The position numbers were made by a program, and so were the translations under genes. Below are positions 1 to 12,235 of a stretch of 64,000 bases of DNA, piece by piece. The first letter of the stretch is position 1; each line of letters opens with the position of its first letter. Under the pieces are notes generated by a model, which saw nothing but the letters and a program-made list of their open reading frames with translations, was not told the origin of the DNA and did no database searches. Origin of the DNA: Lanius collurio (lineage: Eukaryota; Chordata; Aves; Passeriformes; Laniidae). The stretch covers positions 12,482,716 through 12,546,715 of the forward strand of contig JACBWW010000012.1 of the NCBI GenBank assembly GCA_020086605.1. The letters are read 5' to 3'.

Positions 1-1118
1 CCTCTGACACTGTTTACCATAGCATTCTCCTGGAGAAACTGGCTGCTTGTGGCTTGGATGGGTGTACTCTTTGCTGGGTAAAAAAAACTGTCTGGATGGC
101 CAGATCCAGATAAAGCTGGTGGATGGAGTTGCATCCAGTTGGCAGCTGGTCACAAGTGGTGTTCTCCAGGAATCAGCATTGGGGTCAGGCCAGTTTAATT
201 TCTTTATCAATGATCTCGATGAGGGGATCAAGTGCACCCTCAGTCAGTTTGCAGATAACACTAAGTTGGACGAGAGTGTTGATGTGCTGGAGGGTAGGAA
301 GACTCTACACAGGGATCTGGACATGCTGGAATGATGGGCCAAGGCCGATTACATGATGTTCAACAAGGTGAAGGGCCAGGTCCTGCACTTGGGTCACATC
401 AACCCCACTGAACACTGAGGGCTTGGAGAAGAGTGTTTGGAAATCTGCCTGGTGGAAAAGGACCTGGGGGCGCTGGTCAGCAGCAGCTGAATGTGAGACA
501 GAATATGCCCAGGTGGCCAAAATGGCCAATGGCATCTTGGCCTGTATCAGCAATGATATGGCCAGCAGGACCAGGGCAGTGATTGTCCCTCGGTTCTCAG
601 CACTGATGAGGGCACACCTCAAATCCTGTGTTCAGTTTTGGGCCCCTCGCTGCAGGAAAGACATTGAGGTGCTGGAGTGAGTCTAGTAAGGGCAACAAAG
701 CTGGCGAAGGGTCTGGAGAACGAGTCTTATGAGGAGCGGCTGAGGGAGCTGGGGGTGTTTAGCCTGGAGAAAAGGAGGCCCAGGACCTTATTGCTCTCTA
801 CAGCGAAAGGAGGTAGTAAACCGGTGGGGTTGGTCTCTTCTCCCAGGTGACAAGCAATAAGACAAGAGGAAACATCTTCAAGTTGTGGCAGGGGAAGTTT
901 AGATTGGATATTAGGAAAAATTTCTTCACTAAAAGGGTTGCCAAGCATTGGAACAGGCCACTCAGCAAATGGTGGAGCTGCCATCCCTGGGGGTATTCAA
1001 AAGATGTGTAGATGTGGCAGTTGGGGACGTGGTTTAGTGATGGACTTAGCAGTGCTGGGCTGGCAGTTGATCTTCACAACCTTTTACAACCTAAATAATT
1101 CTACGACTTCATGATTCT
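1..1118 (+). mobile_element. CR1 LINE fragment (ORF2 reverse transcriptase part plus 3' UTR), dead
   Basis: This is the 3' third of a chicken-repeat-1 (CR1) retrotransposon, whose ORF2 reverse transcriptase copies its RNA at genomic nicks. Across three shifted frames one can follow a CR1 RT order: a start resembling the FDTV..ILLEKL block at 1-45, then VTSGV at about 150-165, FINDLDEG near 205-228 and the catalytic box near 247-262. Further on come thumb-like stretches ([13 protein letters not shown] near 510-550, [17 protein letters not shown] at 629-680). The 3' end is the decayed ATTCTATGATTCT-type terminus at 1097-1118. Frameshifts and stops break it at several points. The catalytic box reads FADN instead of FADD. 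It is 5'-truncated by the window edge. Identification is from recognised CR1 protein order; the subfamily is not resolved. Confidence 0.95.
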
Positions 1119-3289
1119 CACTCTTTCCAATTGAAAAGCTGCCTACATTAAAGGAACAAAACTTTAACAGAAAAAAAGTAGTGGTAGCCGTGTAACCCAC
1201 TTAAGTTTGAACAAGTTAAAGGGAGAACTATCACAGGATTATCTTTATTGTCTTATTATGTGAAATGGGTTGAATAGACGACTTCCTGAAGAATGAAAGT
1301 TTTCAGAGAGCTTGATGCTGCAATCCTTATATCTGTTACAGAGAATCTACTGACAAGAATCTTACTTGCACTGGATCGAGTAATTTGCATCTATGACTGT
1401 TGTTCACCATAGGAGATGTTAGAGTCTGATAAAGCTTTAATATCTCAATTACTAAACTTAACTAAAAACTAAAAAAGCAACAATTGAATTTGCTAATGTT
1501 AACTCTTCTATAATATTCAGTGTTAATATGATACCAAGCCTATCTGAGTTGCAGGGTTTCCTAATATTCTGTAAAATTAAAATACACTTCAGCAACATAA
1601 AAATGCCTGTTCTAATAAGAATGAACTGAATTAGGCACAACAAGGAGTAAGAAAAAGTAGATTTTGCATCAATATGGTAAGCATATGTTCCATCCTTTAC
1701 AAAATGCCATTGTGCAAGCTATTTTGTGGGGTAGGCTGCTGGTTTGGTGTTGATGGCTGCAATGGATTTATTGTCTTTCAAACTCATGTCAGCTGCAGCA
1801 AAACAAAGAAGTATGTCAGTATGTTAAATTACAAATCTTTTTCCATTTTCAAAAAATGTTTCAGCACTAGTCAAAGTTTCAAGTCCTCAGATATTTTATA
1901 CCTCTCAATTCATCTATTCCTCTTCAATACTCACACATATATTTCCAGCCAGGACAGGTGCACAGTTCTGCCACATATTATTTAGTCTAAATATTTAACA
2001 TTTGGTGATAAGCCAAAAATACTACTTTTTTTTTTTTTCCCTTTCCAGAGAGAACTCCGTAGTTTCCTTTTGAGAGAGAGTAGAAATGAAGGGGGAATCC
2101 CAGAAATTCCCCTCCCCTCACATTAGCTCTGTGCTTGAAATATTATTAACACTTTCATTTTCTCACTCCTACTCTCACCATTTGAATCTGGGTCATAACA
2201 GCATGCCTACCCTTCGGTACCCTGAGTGGGTGGTTGTTTTGGCTGGAACCAAGGCATACTTGCTTTGTGACACAGAGTGCCCTTATGGTGACACATACCT
2301 GTCCTTTTCAGTTATTTTATACCTTGCCTTTTTTTTTTAATCATCTTGTTTATTATAAAAGATAGAGAGTGGAATTCGAGTTATCCAGTATTCATTCATA
2401 TTGTTTCAACAATGTGTGAAAGGAAAACCTATGAAATATTTTAGTCTGTTCTTTTCACAACACTGGATTATTCCCTACAGCATCTTTTCTTTTCCCTTAC
2501 CATATACCTTTCCCTTAGTAAAATACTTTGATCCGTGCCCTACCCTCAAATACTACAGTTCATGCCTGAAATCTCAGGTTTAGTCTCTAGTACTAGATTC
2601 TTAAGATCCAAAATGAAGAATCTGCAGAGCTAGAATTAAATTACAGTAGCTATTAAATTCACTTAGTGCTAGGCTGATTATGTAAAGAGAGTGTCAGACC
2701 TATAAGAACCCTTACATGAAAAGAAAAGAGGGACAAAAAGATATATGTGAAAGAAGCCCAATCTTTCCTTGCTAGCCGAAAAACAAAATCAAGAGCTGGT
2801 ACATAAAAGGCTTAAATGATGTGCAGCACAATGGGAGTGACACCTGTAGATTTATGCCTTTCCAAGCAGGTGAGGTCTTCTATTAATTCTGCATATGCGT
2901 CTTTGCAATGTTTCTTTCTATCCTGTTTGAGGGGTGGAAAGACTCTCTGAGCAAATAATTCTGTACTTCTAGAACGGGTGCGGAGAGATGGGATACTATT
3001 TTTCTGAACATCTACCATTCTGAGCATGATTCCGATGAAGATAAAGAAGAGTGATTATTCTACATGGTTTTGTTCTTCCTTCCCGGTTATTGTTAAATGA
3101 TTATTAAATAATTGGCAAATATTCTAAACAGCTGCTATTAAAAAATTTCTATAAAACCAGTACCAACAACCTGTTCAAAGTAGTTCACACCTATTTGTTT
3201 GTAGCTAACACAAATTGCTTGTGTAGTTATATACAATATTAAAACAATCTTAAAATTATATAAATATATGTATACTGTTTGCTTTCACT
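1119..3289. other. AT-rich single-copy DNA, no gene seen
   Basis: No repeat family, splice-flanked exon or RNA gene is recognisable. The open frames are under about 105 codons, AT-biased and without motifs. There is a poly-T run near 2026-2038. Confidence 0.6.
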
Positions 3290-3850
3290 ATTACTGCCAC
3301 AAAACAAATGCATAATTTGCAACCTGGTTAATTAGCATCAGGGCTGTTCTTTCTAAATTACAAGTGAGTATCTCTATGCCATCCTTTTTCTTTGCATCTA
3401 ATTAAGGCTAATGCATACTACCCTACAAGAATTTGCAAGCTGTAGAGAGAAATAATGCAGTGTTAGTTTTGTAATTTAGTGCACAGGACACATTTTCGCT
3501 AAAGCTCTGTAAACTGGGCCCGTGGTCAAAAAGGAGCAATTAGCACTTTGTTAGTATGCAATGATGTACTAATCTACACAGTCCCCAACAGCAATTGTCT
3601 AATCCTTTTGCCCTCATGTACAAATTTTCTACAGTATGTACCACCCTGCCCCTAAAATGGCCCATTACAACACAGTTACTGTAAAAAAGGGTTTCCTGTG
3701 ATTACAGTCTATGTATCAATTAGAAATTGTTTATTGGAAAAACCCCATGTTGTTCCATTAACCCCTTTTTCTGTGCTGAGATAGTTGCATAGTTTTCTGA
3801 AAGCGTTTAACCGCTGTAACTGTTCCATTAATGAGAAAAAGGAGGTCAAA
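3290..3850. promoter_or_regulatory. Candidate conserved noncoding element (homeodomain-site rich)
   Basis: This repeat-free stretch has no coding frame and an unusual density of TAATTA/CAATTAG homeodomain-type cores: near 3329 (TTAATTAGC), 3399 (CTAATTAAGG), 3536 (GCAATTAGC) and 3717 (TCAATTAG). A forkhead-like TGTTTATT follows the last one. This texture is typical of developmental enhancers in gene deserts. That reading is inference; conservation was not measured. Confidence 0.3.
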
Positions 3851-5967
3851 TCTAGGTGACAGGATATTCCATCTGAACCCCCTCTAAAGGTTTCTCCTAA
3901 CTAAAAATAAATTGTTGCAAGCCGTGATCTCCAGGAAAATAAGCCTGGTGCTAAAAGTGGATGGATGGTAAAAATCAGAGAAAGTATCGATAACACCGAC
4001 AGCTGTGAGAGGACTAAACCCTAATATTCTGTGAGTATTCCACATCCCCCTCTTGTGGCTGCTATGTAAAGGATGTGAGTCTATCAGGAGTACCACTCAA
4101 AGTAACATCTAATGTAGATGGCCTTTGTGATAATCACCAGAGATAGTCCACAGTGAGGGCTACCAAAATCAAGGAGGAAAACAAGGCAGCATACTGGCAG
4201 AAATCTGAGGCTGTTAGAGCCTTGTTTTTAAGGGCCTAGTTTCAAAGGCAGTTTTCCAAAAATCAGGCTCATTATAAGGTATCTCAGCTGTGGCACCCAC
4301 CAGTCAAAGCACCTTCAGCTGCTAACCATTTTGGAAAATCTCGGTAGTCCAATATGTGCCTACCCACTAAGGGGGTATAGAAACCCTCTCCTCCCTATTT
4401 CAGTTGCCTTAGAAGCAAGCTAATACTGCAGTTTCATATTTACCCAGAAAAACTCACAAGGTATTTACCACAGGGCTACAGTTTCCAAAAAGAGTATGGA
4501 AAACTAAGATGCTAGCCCACTCAGACTAATATTGAAACTTAATCCTCAAGTTAAAGGAGAAAATAAAAGGAAAGTTCTATGAACTGACAGCACAATCAGT
4601 AATTTTAACAGAATGAACCTTCACAGAGACATCTAAATAAAAAGATATCCTTCAGAGTCACTGCACATGTAGCTGTCCCTGATATTATGCAAAAACCTCT
4701 TCAGATCTTCAGGCTGTGAGAACAATGGGCACACGCTGGGATTTGACAGGAGGAAGGGAAGAACAGTGAACAGGTTTATGTATAAATAAATATCACTACC
4801 TAAACTATTTGTAACACTGCACAAACTAAGATATTCCTCCTGACCTTCTGAAAGAAATAAGTTAGAGATTATGTTGGGAGGAGACTATTTAGATCAATTT
4901 TAACATATAAAATACCCTAACATTACAAAATTATTAATGGATCTGTTACACAGCAAAATAGTTCTACTAAGGTCATATCAACTACTTGTCCACCTCATTC
5001 AATTCCTTGTGTAAGCAGCAGTACCTGATTCATTTGATTTCCTCCATCTGTCTTTCTGTTTCCTCAGTTCAGCACTCCAGGACACCACCTTTTGCAAAGA
5101 ATGCTTTAAATTTGCTCTGGAAAGAAAATATAGTAGCTTGGATATCATCCAAAAGGGCTAAGCATAGAGAAGATTTCTTTGCTTGTTTGCTTCTAAGCTG
5201 CAGAAAGCTATCCGAAATATTTTTAACAGTACTGAATTAGTTTTCAGTTACTTCATTTAGCTTTCACTGTCAATGAGTTTTGTAACAGAGCAGTGGTAGG
5301 TGAGGAGTAGATAATATGTTAACAAGAAGGCTGTTCCTGTCTCTACTTAGTGTCAGCACCTGCCATTTGGGATTCTCTCCAAAATTTGTGTTCCATTTGT
5401 GAGAATACTGAAAAACAATGAAGAGACTTACTGAGTATTGTAGTTCTGCTTGTCTACACTTACTTAGCAAATTAATAAAGAAAAAGAAATAAGCATATGG
5501 AACTGTAAGTTTTCAGAAATGTTATCCACAGTACACGGCAGTAGGATACTGCCAAAGATTCAGCATTTGAACCTATTGTTTAATATTCATGCAGCAAAAT
5601 TTAAACTGATTATTTTCCAAAAAATTTTTTTTAGATTTGACTTTGATGAAAATAGTGAATTGCTCATCTGCTTAATACTTTTTTATTTAAATAAAATAAC
5701 ATATTTTAATATATGTTGCTATCATGCTGTTATAAATATTGGAAATGATTAACACTGGCAGAGTATTAAAAATTTAAACTGTTTCACCATCTGTGCTGTT
5801 TGTTTATTTTTCACATTTTATTCAACTTGGACAGTGAAAATAGATTAATTTGTTTTTCTCTTTCACTCTTATGCACTAGCATAACAATTCAGTGTCTCTG
5901 CCACAAATATTGCAAGAGTATATTTATCTCCAGACTGCCAAATAAAAAAATGCTGTTCTCATACTGT
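3851..5967. other. AT-rich single-copy DNA, no gene seen
   Basis: No recognisable repeat or exon was found. The short frames on both strands look like chance. Confidence 0.6.
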
Positions 5968-6006
5968 TATAAATAAACAAACAAATAAATAAATACATAA
6001 ATAAAA
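5968..6006 (+). repeat. (TAAA/CAAA)n simple repeat
   Basis: An interrupted run of AAAT/AAAC tetranucleotides is seen directly. No A-rich retroelement is visible next to it. Confidence 0.85.
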
Positions 6007-8693
6007 CCCCAAACACAAATAACTTGACTTAATTAAAATAATTACATGGTTGGCTCATTGTTTCAGATTTTTATGTTCGTAACTTTTCCCAATATACTAC
6101 AGGCAAGCCTGGGCTTACACAGCTGATGTGTATCTATCTGATGTACTTCACAAAGGTCATTTGCAAAAAGTTTGTCAGCTAACCATGGCAAAGGATGCCT
6201 GAAGTGTCATAAAGTGCACTTGTCTTTGGTAAAGCACTCTATGTTACTTTTCTGTGATGAATGGAAGACCAGCATGAATACTTTTCCATAGGGCCACCTC
6301 AATGCAGAATGTCCTGCCCACTTGACTGTTTTAGTTTAAAAGCCCTAAACTCTTCAGCTGCAAAATCAGTGAAGATGGAAACAAGTTTCAAGATCCAGAT
6401 TTACTGCAAAGAGTGGTTCCAGCTCTGCTATCCTGATACAGTTTTGCTGTTCAGCTGGAGTATCTCAGAGGCTTTCTTCTTCCATATTAAAATGAAGAAA
6501 AATCTGAAAAACTGAATCCTGAATTGATGTTCTGCCTCACAAAGAGAGGTCATATCCCAAGGTCATCTAATCCCTCAGAATCTTACGGAGGAGCAACTCC
6601 CCACTGAATCACTTAAATTATAGCATGAAAACAAAAAATGAATCTGTTTGATTAGCAGCAACAAACACTTTCTTTGTTCCATGTTCTCTGGCACAGTGGC
6701 TAGAGATCAATGTCATCTCTAAGTTGGAGTAGATTCCATGCATTCCTCATAAAATATTTCCCGAATCATGCCATGATCATCCCACGTTTATTGATTCCAA
6801 GCCTGAATTCAGTGGCAAAGATCTAAGCCTGAGGTCTTTGTTTTTTCTCCAAGTAAAACAAAATAAAACCCATGTCATATAATGCAAAACTTCAGATTGT
6901 TATCATTCTCTACTTACCTCTTAGTTACGCTTCTCCTGGACTATTTCCAGCAGCTATTCCACTGAATTTCAACTGAACTTTTTAAGGCTATAGTAAGAGA
7001 GATGGAAAACAGAGAAAAGTTAAGGTTCAAACCTCTTCTAAATGATTTTTTTTTTCTTGGCACTTTACTTTGTGTGGATCACACAGTGACCAGAGCAAGA
7101 AGAACAGCACTCCACCCATGCTCCCCTCAGTTACATCACAGTGAATTGGGACAGCAAGAAAGACCAAGGAATAAAAGAAAAACAAAAGAGAAAAAAATTG
7201 TGATTTAGAAGGAACATTTGAAGACCTTTAAAAATGACAGCTTTGAATGTGATATATAAATGAAGAACAGGTATAAACAAAGTGAACTTTTCTTACGTAT
7301 GAACATGACCAGATAGATTTGTTTTATCCTTTCATTTGCCCTCAAATTTTGGTAGGAATTCTCTTGCATGCTAATTGCCTAGGATTTGAAAGGTCTGACA
7401 CACAACTTTGATGGTAGTCAGCTTCACTAACAGTTCTCCACTTTTGTTTTTCAAGAAAATAATCATACTTTTAATTTTCTTATTAATTTTCTCAGGGGGG
7501 ATTAAAATGTTAAGTCCTTTATTCCTTATCTTTGATGAGTCTAGAATGGATTGTGAATGTGATATTGCAAATTGGCAGAAAGATGTTATTTCGTCTGAAT
7601 TTTTGAATCAGCCTCTCTCAAAGAGGCTAATCAAACCTGTCACTCTTATGAAGACTGACATGGCCAACAAGTGTGCTGCTGAAATGAAACCTGCCAGACT
7701 TAGCAACTCCTGCCATAAACACAGTTGAAAACCTGGGTTTTCTATTGATCTCAACTTGGTTTTGCTATAAGCTGACTTCTGTAGCTGGACATCATCAATA
7801 TTTCTGTCAGAAAGGTTATTGCATGCATTGTTCATGTTCAATTTACAAAACACTGAAGTGACAATGATGGGGTTACTTGAACATTTATTGTTGAACAGTG
7901 AGAAACAATGTATTTGCTGATGTCAAGGAAGACTCTATGTGCTCAGACACCAGCAAGTGCAGAAGTAATTCATCTATCCTTTCACAGGCCCTTGGAAAAA
8001 CCTTTTTCATTTGTAGCTCAAAAGAGCCTTAGGCTTAAAAATAGATGGTTATTCTCTGACTATTCAAAACTAAGGTGTGGTTTACTGCAATTCATACTAT
8101 AAAATGAGTGATTTTCATTTTCTTCCTCTATATGAGTATGGCTTGCAAATACATATTCCCTTGTTCTCTCTCTCCTCTCTGAATGTTGCACTTTTCCTGC
8201 TCCATTCAGCAGCACAGCTTACACTCAGATCACAGCTGGTCATTTCAGGCCACTGGGAAGATTCTGAATCCTCTACCCAAAACTAAAGGTTACATTTTTA
8301 AAAGAAATATGAAGGTTAGGCAAGCAGGGATTATTGAGTTTATGGGGGATTGAACAGCTAACTCACTTCACCTCCAGTAGTAATCCAAGATTGGAATTTG
8401 GGAAATTATTCTCAGGCAACACCCAGCAGGGAGTTTTGTCTGAACAGAAATGTCAGGACTAGATCTTTACAATACCATCCTTTACTAAAGCTGAATGGTA
8501 TCAGACCTGTTGTAAGGGCTTTGCTACATTATATTTCCTTAATGTAAGTAAGCAAGAACAAAGGAGTCTGTATAAAGCAGAGAGAATAAGTTCAAAAAAA
8601 CCCAGTATCTCAGCAAGTATCTGTGGGTATAAGGCTATAATGATAATATTAAATAGCTAAAAGTTTCCAAATCAATCCAGTCAAGTACCTATT
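6007..8693. other. AT-rich single-copy DNA, no gene seen
   Basis: Nothing recognisable. A 106-codon frame at 7408-7728 has a hydrophobic start but no family resemblance, no splice context and no conserved motif, so it is not annotated as a gene. Confidence 0.55.
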
Positions 8694-8731
8694 AAAAGAA
8701 AAAAAAAAAAGAAAAAAGAAAAAAAGAAAAA
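8694..8731 (+). repeat. A-rich low-complexity tract
   Basis: A poly-A tract interrupted by single G residues (AAAAAAG-type units) is seen directly. It is not preceded by a recognisable retroelement. Confidence 0.85.
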
Positions 8732-8879
8732 GCTCTCCTTTTTTTCCTCAGCTGTGGTGGTGCAGCACCTGCCATTAGCTGTGGTGGTTCCTATTTTCAT
8801 ATTGTCTGACAGTAGCAGTTGGACTGAGCCAGAGCCAGTGAGGCCGAGAGGCAGACTCCCTGCTTCCACAAAGCTGAAT

Positions 8880-9330
8880 TTAATAAGATGAGAACAGTAT
8901 GCCAAGATGGTGAACTCCCTCCCTAGCACTTATCATGACACTAGTCACTCAGCAGGGCCCTTATTGCAGCAGTAATCTGGGTGAGCCTGGCAGAGCATCC
9001 TGCTTACAAGTTCAATATAATAGAACAGCAGGGCACTGGAGGCCTGGCAGAAAAGCTTAGCAAAGTTAAAGCCTATTACACTATGCTTGAAAAAAAATGG
9101 CTCTCAAAATATTATATGCCGAGCAAAAATCTGGACATTCCAAATGCAGGGACATACTAAGCCTCCTCTATAATGGTGCACTCATTAGTCTATAGACACA
9201 CACAACATGGATTTAAAAGTCCATAACCTGAATGGAAATGGATATGCAAATTTTTCCTCTCCTTCTGCTTGGCTTGAATTTAATAGGCAACACTAGAGCA
9301 TAATATATAGATAGCGAAAATGAAACTTGA
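8880..9330. promoter_or_regulatory. Candidate conserved noncoding element with octamer site
   Basis: Repeat-free, non-coding and of balanced composition. It holds a perfect POU octamer ATGCAAAT at 9244-9251 and short TAATAG/ATTAGT cores. The call as a conserved enhancer is inference from texture only. Confidence 0.3.
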
Positions 9331-10157
9331 ATCTGGTCTGAACTGCATTAAGTTGTTGAAGTTAGAAAATCCCTGCTCTGCATTTTACCTCCTTTATATT
9401 TTCATAAATAACAAAAATCATTGGGAAGTAATTACCCATCTCACTTGTATATATTGGGATGTGAACATGAAATCTCAACCCTGGTAAGACCTGTGGCAAG
9501 GAAGCTGTATCAGATACATCTTTAATGTAGCAACATATGACCACATGCCCAACAGCATTTAAATTAAAGAAGAATAGACATTTGGTAGTGAGCTGCTCAC
9601 AGTAGTATAAGTCAAACTATATTTTCCACTGGATTATTACTTATATGATTGAACATTTTAAAGTCCATTTTACTCCTCTCCCTGTTTTTAGTCTCAGTGG
9701 TGTCTATTATTGTATAGACTTGAAATTAATCAGGAAAGCGCCAATACAACCTTGAAACATGGTCCTGAATTTGAATGGCATTTTGAAAACAGAATTTTAC
9801 TTGTTAGGGATTGCCAGAAAAGTCTTTCCATCTAGTCAAAAGATCATAATGATAATATTGACCCTAACTTCCACTGAAATAAATTCTAAAATTATAAACA
9901 GATAAAAACAGATGGAAAAATAAGAGGTAGGCATATACTCTTCTGCATAAACTTCACCCCTTGTCGGAAGATAAGTGTGTCATCTGGCCACTTTTCGAAG
10001 TCAATCAGGCTTTCTTTTTCCTAAGCACAACCCTTAAAGCCCTATGAAATGGCCCTGGGTTTTCCCTATACTGTATATTCACCATTCCAGAAGAGCTAGT
10101 GTCTCCTGTGGTTTCTGCACCATATACATGTATCCCTTATACAATAGAACTGCACGT
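9331..10157. other. Single-copy DNA, no gene seen
   Basis: No recognisable feature. Confidence 0.55.
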
Positions 10158-10715
10158 CTTTCCAGGTGGAAGGAACCTCAAGAGGTCTTCGGTTCAACAC
10201 CCTGATCAAAAAGGATCAACACAGCATTCAGAGGATGTTGCTCTGGACTTTGTCCAGCTAGGGTCTTCAAAAACTCCAGGTATGGAGATCCCATAATTTC
10301 TTTGGGCCCCTCCTTCGATGTTCAGTTATCCTCACAGTGGAACAATCTTTCCTTATTTCCTTTAAACTACAAACTTTCCTATTTCAGTTCATAGCTCTCA
10401 TTCACCCACTGTGCTCCTTAGTAAAGAAATTGTGCTTGCCTTCTTAAAAAACAGCTTTTAGGTATCAGAAAGCTGCTACTAAATGTCCCACACCTTCCCT
10501 AAACAATCTTGCTCTCTAAAGAAGCAGAGCCACTTCAGGTTCTGCTGACATGTGCTGCAGCCTCCTGACCATCTTGGTAGCTCTCTGCTAGACTTGATGA
10601 AGTTTGCCAGCATCTTCCTTGAGCTGGAGAGCCCAAAACTGAAGGCAGCCTCAAAAAGTGGCAGAGGGGAATAATCATGCAGTGATCTACAGGCTACACT
10701 CCTGTTGAAATCTCC
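10158..10715 (-). mobile_element. CR1 LINE 3' fragment, minus strand, strongly diverged
   Basis: Read on the minus strand this follows the end of CR1. The region from about 10600 to 10640 matches the CR1 segment that normally encodes the C-terminal QFWAP-like part (seen here as GAGCCCAAAACTG on plus). The end near 10158-10200 matches the 3' UTR block (plus strand GGAACCTCAAGAGGTC followed by TTCAACACCCTGATCA). Many indels separate the blocks, so it is old. The right boundary is uncertain by about 60 bases because similarity fades after 10700. Confidence 0.85.
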
Positions 10716-11799
10716 CAGTGTACGTAGACTACTGCCTACCAGGATCCAGAATCTTTCAATCTGGATGAACAAGGGTTGGTGATCTGGTGACTTCCTTGAG
10801 TTGCTTAAAGAAAACTTCATCTATTTCCCAATATCGACTACATTATTTGTAACAGATTCCTACTACAATGTTGCTTTTACCAGCCTCTCCTCTGATGATA
10901 ACTCACAAGTCCTCAGTCACCCTACCTACTGTTCCACAAAAGAGATCAATACATCCAGGCTGCTTCCTCACATAGATAGCACCCCCTTCCTTGTCCTTGC
11001 TGCCTGTTGTTCCTAAAGAACTTGTGCATTCCTTAAAATGCAGAGATCCTGCCACATCTGAGTTATTCTTATACTGCCTTAATTCTGCACCTGCACATAG
11101 AGATCCACCTCCTCCTCTTTGCTTCCCAGACTGTGTGCATTTGTGCACAAACACTTGAGGCAAACCTTCTTTTAACCTGTCTTATCCTTCCTGAGGGCTC
11201 TCTTGCTCCTGTCACCCTGTCCCATGTATTTACTGCCCTGACTGCTCTTCCCTCACTTATCTGCAAGCTGTCATCACCATCCCCTGACGTACCTGGTTTA
11301 AAGCCTGTTGGCAAAGATCATATGTGTGGATATTTTGGATACTCTAGGGCACCTCAAATGAAAAGTACTTGTGTTTAGACAGTTAAATCCCGCCTTTAGT
11401 GTCTGAGTCCAAGACATACAACTGCTTCTGTCTGGTCATGTCTATTTCTCATCTCATCCTTCCAGTCTGTACCACTTTATTGACCATTTAAACAGAGGAA
11501 CAGCCCTAGATGTCCTTTATAAATGCAGAGAAAGAATATTTTAGATGCAGATTTTATGACTGTTTTTGAGAAAAGGGCCTCCTGTGTGAAAGAAATTGAC
11601 TTACTTTAATCATCCATGAGAATCTAGCTATCTAGCTAAAAAGTGCTAAAGCTTCAGTGCAAACACAGCAAAACTAGCTAAAATATTCCTACCTTAGCAC
11701 AAGGGTCAACAATATTTGACAGATGTAATAAACACAGCAGGTAGCAAAATTTTAGTTAACGCACAGCCCTTAGTCAAGGCTCCTGTGTGCACGAACAGC
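10716..11799. other. Single-copy DNA, possibly the diverged remainder of the preceding CR1 at its left end
   Basis: No coding feature is recognised. The frames at 10903-11378 on both strands are mutually overlapping shadows without motifs. Confidence 0.5.
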
Positions 11800-12235
11800 C
11801 AAAATGGCCCTGGCCTGCCTCAGTTGGAATCTCCACACACATCCACAAGTCCAGAAGATCTACTTAAGCTCAGCCCTCAGCCTTTGTTTCTTTCCTAAGC
11901 TTCTCTGGAGGAGTGTTGGTTTTCAGCTCAGCCGGCACTGCCTCTGCCTGTCAATGTGTCCATTTGACCCTATGGACTGGCTTCCCAGCTTGAACCTGGG
12001 GTCTGCCTGGCAATTGCCAGAGCTGACTTTGACCTGCAGATTGACCTCCTGGCTTGACCTCAGACCTGCTTCATCATCATGAACTTGCCTGATTTCAACT
12101 CTTGGTTGGGCCTGGCTACTACCTCTGGGCCTGCCCTGCTCAGGGTGGCCCCTGGCTGGCGAGACCCCTGCCCTGCTGACCCCTGGCTCTATTCTTCTTA
12201 GGGGCCCTCTGGCCCTTGCTGGCCCCTGTTGAAAA
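11800..12235. other. GC- and CT-rich block with TGACCT cluster
   Basis: The base composition differs from the flanks: long C/T-rich stretches with repeated CTGGC, GCCTG and TGACC words. Three TGACCT half-sites lie at 12030-12035, 12042-12047 and 12055-12060, six and seven bases apart. TGACCT is the complement of the nuclear-receptor half-site AGGTCA. The block could instead be a degenerate minisatellite or an old LTR fragment. No coding frame is convincing. Confidence 0.35.
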
